In this document: one piece after another, positions 59,219 through 64,000 of the stretch
Layout: each line of letters opens with the position of its first letter
Position numbering within the stretch: position 1 is the first letter of the stretch
DNA from: JBGAHD01 sp044226395
Lineage (GTDB): Bacteria > Pseudomonadota > Gammaproteobacteria > Xanthomonadales > Ahniellaceae
DNA length: 64,000 nucleotides
Assembly: GCA_044226395.1 (NCBI GenBank)
Contig: JBGAHD010000003.1
Span: 744,001-808,000, forward strand
Direction: 5' to 3'
The notes under the pieces: generated by a model
The model's database searches: none
What the model was told of the DNA's origin: nothing
What the model saw: only the letters and a program-made list of their open reading frames with translations
Translations under genes and position numbers: made by a program

Positions 59219-61489
59219 TTAGAACGTAACGCTCCAAGAATTGAGCTTGCCCGTATCCCCCGGAGCCACATCCTGCACCCGCAGCTTCCACGCCCCATTG
59301 AGCGCTTCCGACGACAGATTGACCGTATAGGTCGCGATCACATTGTCGGCGCTGTCCGAGGAGTTCGACGCCTTGAGCGCATAGACCGAGCCATCCGGCG
59401 CCAGCAGATCGATCTTCAGATCGCCGCGATACGTGTGCGTGATGTTGACGCTTACCGAAGCATTGGTCGGCGCGTTGCCCGTGCGACCTGAAACGGTGAT
59501 CGTGCTGGTGATCGTCGACAGATCGCCAATGTTGGTCACGGTGCTGTTGGTGTAGGTCTGCGTGCCGCCACCACCACCGCCGCCAGTCGTGTAGCTGCCG
59601 GTCAGCGAGACGCCGGTGAAGCTCGAATAGGCCTTCAGACGCACGTAGTACGTGCCGGCTTGCGCGGTCGCGATGGTGCAGGTTTCCGCGTTGCCCGGCT
59701 GGTATGGACGGCAGTCATACGTCGTGTCGGTCGGCGCCGCGCCAAACTTCACGTACAGGTCGGCATCGCCCGTGCCGCCGGACATCACGAACTTCAGACC
59801 CGTCGCGCCCGAGGGCACCACCAAGGTGTAGTTCACCGAATTGCCCGTGGTCTGGTTGATGCCGGTCACCGCCACGCCATTGGTCAGCGGGCCGCCGGTC
59901 GAACCACCACCACCGCCGCCGCCGGTGCAGCTCACGCCGACCGAAGCGAACGCGGCCGTGACATCGGCCTTGGTGAAGCCCAGATCCTGCGCCGCCGTCT
60001 CGACGCCGCAGGCGCCACTGACGAAGGTGCTCGACGGGGTCCAGTACAGGCTATTGGCGCGCGCGAAGGCCTTGAACGCGTTCGGCGTGTTCCAGCCCGG
60101 CTTGGTCGCCAGCAAGTAGAACGCCTTGTTGTACACGCCCGAGGAGTAGTGCACGTCGAGGCTGCTGGTGTAGTTCGCGGCATTGTCGATCGAGCGACCG
60201 TCCTGCGGCGGGTTGTTCATGTAGCGCAGCGCGCCGGAGGCCTTGAAGATTTCCGGGCCCACCAGGAAGTCGTTGGTGCCCTTCCAGTAGTACTCGGTGG
60301 CTTCGCCGCCCATGTCGGAGAAGGCTTCGTTCATGCCACCCGACTGGCCCGAGTAGGTCAGGTTGGAGTGCTGCTCGGTGAATCCGTGCGAGACCTCGTG
60401 ACCGGCCACGTCGACCGACACCAGCGGATAGAACGTAGTCGCGCCATCGCCGAAGCTCATGGTCGTGCCGTCCCAGAACGCGTTCTCGTAGCTCGAGCTG
60501 TAGTGCGTGCGCATCACCAGCTGGAAGGTCAGGGCCTTCACGCCGATGTAGCTTTGATACATGTTCTGAATCACGCCACCGAAGTAGTGCGCGTCGTTGA
60601 TCGGCGAGTAGGCGCCGTTGATGGCCTTGAACGTGTTGTTCGGGCAGGTGTACGAGAACGCCGTGGTGCCCGAGGTGCCGCCGTTCAAGTTCACGGACTT
60701 CACGTCGGTGTTGTTCATCGAGCACGTGGTGCCGCTCTGGGTCACGTCCAGGAAGCCGTACTTGCCGCCCGAGCCCCACTGGTACTGACCGGTCTTGCTG
60801 TTGCCGCCGGGGCCGGTGCCGATCGCGGCGGTGGTCAGGCCATCCCATTGCTTGAGGATCTGACCCGACTGCGCGTCGACGATCACGAACGGACGCTGCG
60901 GCTGACCGCCCTTGGCGGTGTCGGCGAACATCGACACGACATAGGCCAGCGAAGCGTGGCCGTCGTCATCGATGTAGATCATCTGCTCCGATTGCTCGCG
61001 CTGCGTCACCATCGACGACACGCGACGACCGAAGGCGGCGTTCTTGGCCGTCTCCAGCGCGGTCTTCGACGCGACGGCGGCGGGCGCGGACGTCAGCTCG
61101 GCGCCCAGGTCCGGCACCATGCGGCCGAACAGATTGGTGACGAGGCCGTTCTTGTCTTCCGACACGATCACGTGCTCGCCCCACACCGGGATGCCGCGGA
61201 AATACTGCTGATAGCGATAGTGCGTGACGCCGGACTCGACCACCTTGCCGATGGTCTTGAGCGAGGACTGGGCGTCGAGATTCAAGAACTCGGCGTGACG
61301 CTGCGCGTTGTCGCTGGGCGCGCCGATGTTGAGCGTGGCGGCCTGATACGCGGCGTTGAGACGCGACACGCTCAGGTCATGCAGATCGACGCGCGTCGCG
61401 GCGTGCGCCGAAAAACCATACATCCCCAAAAGCAATGGCGAAAGCGCCAAGAAACGCTTGGTGGACTTGCTCACTAGTTGATTCCCCAT
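59219..61489 (-). CDS. Secreted M4-family (thermolysin-like) zinc metalloprotease with PPC and P domains
   Basis: 756 residues: signal peptide (to about SAHA), FTP/PepSY propeptide (about 35-215), M4 catalytic domain with zinc ligands His364 and His368 (HEVSH), catalytic Glu365, third ligand Glu388 (GGMNEAFSD) and His447 (DVHYSSG). A Gly7 linker leads to a pre-peptidase C-terminal domain (about 540-635), then a second Gly7 linker and a P/Homo-B proprotein-convertase domain. It is a probable T2SS substrate. The ATG at 61489 lacks a ribosome site; a GTG at 61474 follows GGGGAA by 8 bases, starts the signal peptide cleanly, and may be the true start. Confidence 0.93.
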   Translation of the reverse strand: MGNQLVSKSTKRFLALSPLLLGMYGFSAHAATRVDLHDLSVSRLNAAYQAATLNIGAPSDNAQRHAEFLNLDAQSSLKTIGKVVESGVTHYRYQQYFRGIPVWGEHVIVSEDKNGLVTNLFGRMVPDLGAELTSAPAAVASKTALETAKNAAFGRRVSSMVTQREQSEQMIYIDDDGHASLAYVVSMFADTAKGGQPQRPFVIVDAQSGQILKQWDGLTTAAIGTGPGGNSKTGQYQWGSGGKYGFLDVTQSGTTCSMNNTDVKSVNLNGGTSGTTAFSYTCPNNTFKAINGAYSPINDAHYFGGVIQNMYQSYIGVKALTFQLVMRTHYSSSYENAFWDGTTMSFGDGATTFYPLVSVDVAGHEVSHGFTEQHSNLTYSGQSGGMNEAFSDMGGEATEYYWKGTNDFLVGPEIFKASGALRYMNNPPQDGRSIDNAANYTSSLDVHYSSGVYNKAFYLLATKPGWNTPNAFKAFARANSLYWTPSSTFVSGACGVETAAQDLGFTKADVTAAFASVGVSCTGGGGGGGSTGGPLTNGVAVTGINQTTGNSVNYTLVVPSGATGLKFVMSGGTGDADLYVKFGAAPTDTTYDCRPYQPGNAETCTIATAQAGTYYVRLKAYSSFTGVSLTGSYTTGGGGGGGTQTYTNSTVTNIGDLSTITSTITVSGRTGNAPTNASVSVNITHTYRGDLKIDLLAPDGSVYALKASNSSDSADNVIATYTVNLSSEALNGAWKLRVQDVAPGDTGKLNSWSVTF

Positions 61490-61908
61490 TGAGATGTTGA
61501 ACAGGCCGCCCCCTACACGCGGCCACCGGTATCACGTTCGGGGGGAACGGCGCGCAATCTCCCCATGGCATCGACCGGCGACGCCACCTGCTTGCGCGTT
61601 CGAACACGAGATCCCCGAATCGCGCGGCGAGACCCCTCCCACCGTGCGACGAGCGAACGTAACAAACGCGAGACGTGAATGTCGAGCGACTTCGTCGCCG
61701 CGTTGCACAAGCGCGAGTCGCGTTTCACACCTTATGTAGTGCGAGCCTCGATGCCGCTCGGTCCGAAGACGGAGTCGGTCGATTTCTAAACTACATTTCA
61801 TCTTCGCCGCGCGCCCAAAACGCGATCGACAGCGCGAGACATGGACCCCGTCGACCTCAGCGGAGACAATGCCCGCGCGCTTCGCACTTCCCTTCACGCG
61901 GTGATCCC
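61490..61908. other. 419-base intergenic region between divergent protease and DUF486 genes
   Basis: I see no supported gene. It should hold the promoters of both divergent genes. AT-rich islands lie near 61728-61740 (CACACCTTATGTAG) and 61785-61805, but no pair of boxes with correct spacing is clear, nor any obvious palindromic operator. Confidence 0.5.
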
Positions 61909-62256
61909 ATGCATCCGATCCTGACCAGCACTGGCCTGCTCATCATCAGCAATGTCTTCATGACCTTCGCGTGGTACGCGCACTTGAAGGAACTGCGCGC
62001 CAAGCCGTGGATCATCGCCGCGCTGGTGAGCTGGGGCATCGCGCTGTTCGAATACCTGCTGCAAGTGCCGGCCAATCGCATCGGCTACACCGTGATGTCG
62101 GTGGGTCAGCTCAAGATCCTGCAGGAGATCATCACGCTGTCGGTGTTCGTGCCCTTCGCGGTGCTGTACCTGAAGGAACCGATCAAGACGGATTATTTGT
62201 GGGCGGGGCTGTGCATGTTGGGCGCGGCGTACTTCGTGTTCCGCGACAAACTGTGA
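61909..62256 (+). CDS. DUF486 (DMT-like) small membrane protein
   Basis: 115 residues with four hydrophobic segments: TSTGLLIISNVFMTFAWYAH, IIAALVSWGIALFEYLL, ITLSVFVPFAVLYL and YLWAGLCMLGAAYFVF. The NRIGY and EPIKTDYLWAG segments are conserved in DUF486 proteins, half-sized relatives of drug/metabolite transporters. Substrate and function are unknown. The ATG at 61909 was chosen because it gives the full first membrane helix and the typical MHPILTS-like start. Confidence 0.88.
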   Translation: MHPILTSTGLLIISNVFMTFAWYAHLKELRAKPWIIAALVSWGIALFEYLLQVPANRIGYTVMSVGQLKILQEIITLSVFVPFAVLYLKEPIKTDYLWAGLCMLGAAYFVFRDKL

Positions 62257-62271
62257 GGAGCGCGATCGCGC

Positions 62272-62604
62272 TCACCGCACGCCGTTGTTCTCGAGAAAGC
62301 GCGCTTCGTACAGCAGCGCCGTGATGCGGTCTTCCTGGCCGGAGACGAACTCCACGCCCAGGTTGTCCTCGGTGACGCGCACGATCTTGCCGGAGACCGC
62401 GACCACGGTCTCCTGATCGAACATGAAATACACCTTGACCGGGCGGATCGAAGGTTCGGCGTTCCAGCGTTTGGGTCGGCCCAGGCGCGCGCCGCCCTGG
62501 GACAGATCCCACACCTCGGACAGATAGCCGTGTTCGCCGAGCGCGACCAAGGCCGCGATGTACACGTCCTTGCGCGGGTGTCGGCGTTTTTCGTCGAAAT
62601 TCAT
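62272..62604 (-). CDS. PilZ-domain protein (c-di-GMP receptor candidate)
   Basis: 110 residues forming one PilZ domain. The c-di-GMP-binding RxxxR motif is present as RRHPRKD (about residues 7-13) and the second motif as DLSQGGARL (about 33-41), so ligand binding is expected. It is not the PilZ of pilus assembly, which lacks these motifs. It is convergent with the DUF486 gene across 15 bases. A link to motility in this organism is plausible but not shown by the sequence. Confidence 0.88.
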   Translation of the reverse strand: MNFDEKRRHPRKDVYIAALVALGEHGYLSEVWDLSQGGARLGRPKRWNAEPSIRPVKVYFMFDQETVVAVSGKIVRVTEDNLGVEFVSGQEDRITALLYEARFLENNGVR

Positions 62605-62694
62605 CGCAAATCAAACGGATTCAGAGGCGGGAACGATAGCCCGCGCGCGCCGGGGCAACAAGCGGCCTGGTTCACGACTTCGCGCACGCGTTGC

Positions 62695-63396
62695 TCAGCC
62701 GTGCTGAAGTCGCCGATAAATCGTGGGTGTAATGCCCACGACGGCGCGAAATTGACGCGTGAAGGCGCTCTGGTCGGCATAGCCGCAGGCATGGGCGACC
62801 TCGGCCACGCGGCGGTCGCCGGCGAGCAGGGCCATGGCCGCGTCGATGCGCACCTTCACCAGCAAGCGCCGCGGCGTGAGGCCGAACACGCGCTTGCAGT
62901 GACGCTCGAGCTGGGCCACGGAGAGCTTGGCGGAACGCGCGAGCGCCGCGATGCTCACGGCCGAGTCGTAGTGCCGATGCAGATGCTCGACCGCGCGATG
63001 CAACCGCGAATAGACCGGATGCGCCGGATCGGGCGCGCCCAGATCGCGCGAAATGCCGATCAGTCCGACGATGCGACCGGCCTCGCGGATCGGCCATTTG
63101 TGCGTCAGGCACCAGCCGGGCGCGCGGTTGGGAAACAGATGCAGTTCCAACTCGTCGTGCAAGGCCTGGCCGCGCGCGATCACGCGCTGATCCTGGGCGG
63201 CGAAGGTGGCGCCCAGCGGCTCGGGAAAGACCTCGGCCGCGGTGCGTCCGAGCAAGGCGCGCTTGTGCGCGAAACCGCAGCGACGGGTCAAAGTCTCGTT
63301 GACCCGCAAATAGCGCCCGCGTTCGTCCTTGACGAAGAAAACCACGTCGGGCAAGGCGTCGAACAGCGCCTCGAGCATGTCCACGTCGATTCGCAT
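62695..63396 (-). CDS. AraC-family regulator with N-terminal PAS domain
   Basis: 233 residues. A PAS_4-type sensor domain (about 5-120: LFDALPDVVFFVKDERGRYLRVNET, GIGISRDL-like end LVGLIGISRDLG) is followed by two AraC helix-turn-helix units (IAALARSAKLSVAQLERHCKRVFG and VAEVAHACGYADQSAFTRQFRAVVG). It is divergent from the hydroxyproline epimerase gene, which it probably activates when substrate is present; a 14-bp palindrome lies between them. The start at 63396 opens the PAS domain cleanly. Confidence 0.9.
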   Translation of the reverse strand: MRIDVDMLEALFDALPDVVFFVKDERGRYLRVNETLTRRCGFAHKRALLGRTAAEVFPEPLGATFAAQDQRVIARGQALHDELELHLFPNRAPGWCLTHKWPIREAGRIVGLIGISRDLGAPDPAHPVYSRLHRAVEHLHRHYDSAVSIAALARSAKLSVAQLERHCKRVFGLTPRRLLVKVRIDAAMALLAGDRRVAEVAHACGYADQSAFTRQFRAVVGITPTIYRRLQHG

Positions 63397-63409
63397 GACG
63401 GCGCCATTG

Positions 63410-63423
63410 TGCCGAATTCGGCA
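63410..63423. promoter_or_regulatory. Perfect 14-bp palindrome between AraC-PAS regulator and epimerase genes
   Basis: TGCCGAATTCGGCA is fully self-complementary and sits 13 bases before the regulator start and 57 bases before the epimerase start. A CACAAT hexamer follows it on the minus strand (63405-63410), so binding here could also block the regulator's own promoter. Confidence 0.5.
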
Positions 63424-63480
63424 TGCGCGCGCGATGATTGCGTGCAAGACTGACCGCCCCGTTTCCGGCAAGGTGAGCGC

Positions 63481-64000
63481 GTGAACCAGACTAGTTACGG
63501 CGTGATCGAGGTCATCGACTCCCACACCGGCGGCGAACCCACGCGGGTCGTGCTCGCCGGTGGACCCGATCTGGGCAATGGCCACCTCCCCGGGCGCGTG
63601 CGTCGATTCCGCGAGGAACACGATGCCTTGCGCTCGGCCATTGCCTGCGAGCCACGCGGCTCCGACCCGATGGTCGGCGCCTTGCTGACGCCAGTCACCG
63701 ATCCGTCGTGCGTGGCCGGCGTGATCTTCTTCAACAACGTCGGTTACCTGGGCATGTGCGGTCACGGCACGATCGGCCTGGTCGCCACCCTGGCGTATCT
63801 CGGCCGCATCGGCCCGGGCCAGCATCGCATCGAAACGCCCGTGGGCGTGGTCGGCGTGGAATTGCACGCCGACGGGCGCGTCAGCGTCGACAATGTGCCG
63901 AGCTATCGCCACGCGCGCGCGGTCGCTGTCGACGTGCCGGGTCTTGGCTGCGTCAGCGGCGACGTGGCCTGGGGCGGAAATTGGTTTTATCTGTGCGCCG
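63481..64000 (+). CDS. 4-hydroxyproline 2-epimerase, proline racemase family (3' truncated by window edge)
   Basis: 173 residues are visible, from a GTG at 63481 preceded by AAGGTGAG, and the frame runs off the window. The N terminus YGVIEVIDSHTGGEPTRVVL and the first catalytic Cys (Cys93 in MCGHGTIG, reached through VIFFNNVGYLGMCGHG) are those of the family. Proline racemase and 4-hydroxyproline epimerase share this half; the Met before Cys and the divergent AraC-type regulator favour trans-4-hydroxy-L-proline catabolism. The second Cys lies outside the window. Confidence 0.9.
   Translation, partial: MNQTSYGVIEVIDSHTGGEPTRVVLAGGPDLGNGHLPGRVRRFREEHDALRSAIACEPRGSDPMVGALLTPVTDPSCVAGVIFFNNVGYLGMCGHGTIGLVATLAYLGRIGPGQHRIETPVGVVGVELHADGRVSVDNVPSYRHARAVAVDVPGLGCVSGDVAWGGNWFYLCA

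Noticed and set aside
62272..62604. Assignment of the PilZ-domain gene as the pilus assembly gene pilZ
   Set aside because: The classical PilZ of type IV pilus assembly lacks the RxxxR motif, whereas this protein has it. It is better described as a c-di-GMP receptor candidate.

Overview
The window is chromosomal DNA from a high-GC gammaproteobacterium, most likely of the Lysobacterales (Xanthomonadales, Rhodanobacteraceae/Lysobacteraceae-like). The reasons are a full Pil-Chp twitching cluster, an Xps-like type II secretion (T2SS) cluster, and a gene order from yggT-proC-yggS-pilT-pilU through pyrB-pyrR-ruvX-algH-tonB-gshB and pilG..chpC to rsmE-bioA that I recognise from Pseudomonas aeruginosa. 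Most genes are tightly packed, often with ATGA/GTGA stop-start overlaps. I see no rRNA, tRNA, CRISPR array, prophage or transposase gene.

Layout. 1-5.6 kb: 3' part of a hybrid sensor kinase, a glycerate-kinase-like P-loop kinase, pdxH, a divergent XRE-cupin regulator / M24 peptidase pair with a consensus promoter and a palindromic operator candidate, and a BtuF-like binding protein. 5.6-15.3 kb (minus strand): one long gene string yggS-proC-yggT-DUF4426-phosphatase-acyl-CoA dehydrogenase-SMI1 protein-phosphotransferase, then a large lipoprotein and a secreted protein separated by a perfect 28-bp palindrome. 15.3-19.5 kb: pilT, pilU and an O-GlcNAc-transferase-like (GT41) gene. 19.6-24 kb (minus): gshB-tonB-algH-ruvX-pyrR-pyrB. 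24.2-38.1 kb: pilG-pilH-pilI-pilJ-pilK-chpA-cheB-chpC, the chemosensory system controlling type IV pili. ChpA has 2183 residues, and the methylesterase has a very long acidic insert.

38.2-48.8 kb: rsmE and bioA (minus), then T2SS gspG-H-I-J-K, three unrelated genes (flavin monooxygenase, YdeI-like protein, secreted esterase), and gspL-M-N. gspC, D, E and F are not here. 48.8-52 kb: inositol-monophosphatase-family gene, nudE-cysQ-mazG. 52-58.8 kb: small secreted and membrane proteins and two ECF sigma modules, one translationally coupled to a Ser/Thr kinase with a TPR sensor domain. 58.8-59.2 kb: a non-coding AT-richer segment with a 146-bp nested inverted repeat (REP-doublet-like) and a strong terminator. 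59.2-64 kb: secreted M4 metalloprotease, DUF486 membrane protein, PilZ protein, PAS-AraC regulator and the 5' part of a 4-hydroxyproline epimerase gene.

Functional themes are surface motility (PilT/U motors, Pil-Chp signalling, TonB3-like protein, PilZ), protein secretion (T2SS plus likely substrates), and signal transduction. A recurrent promoter architecture, a TACAAT-like hexamer exactly six bases before ATG, suggests that several genes are transcribed as leaderless mRNAs.
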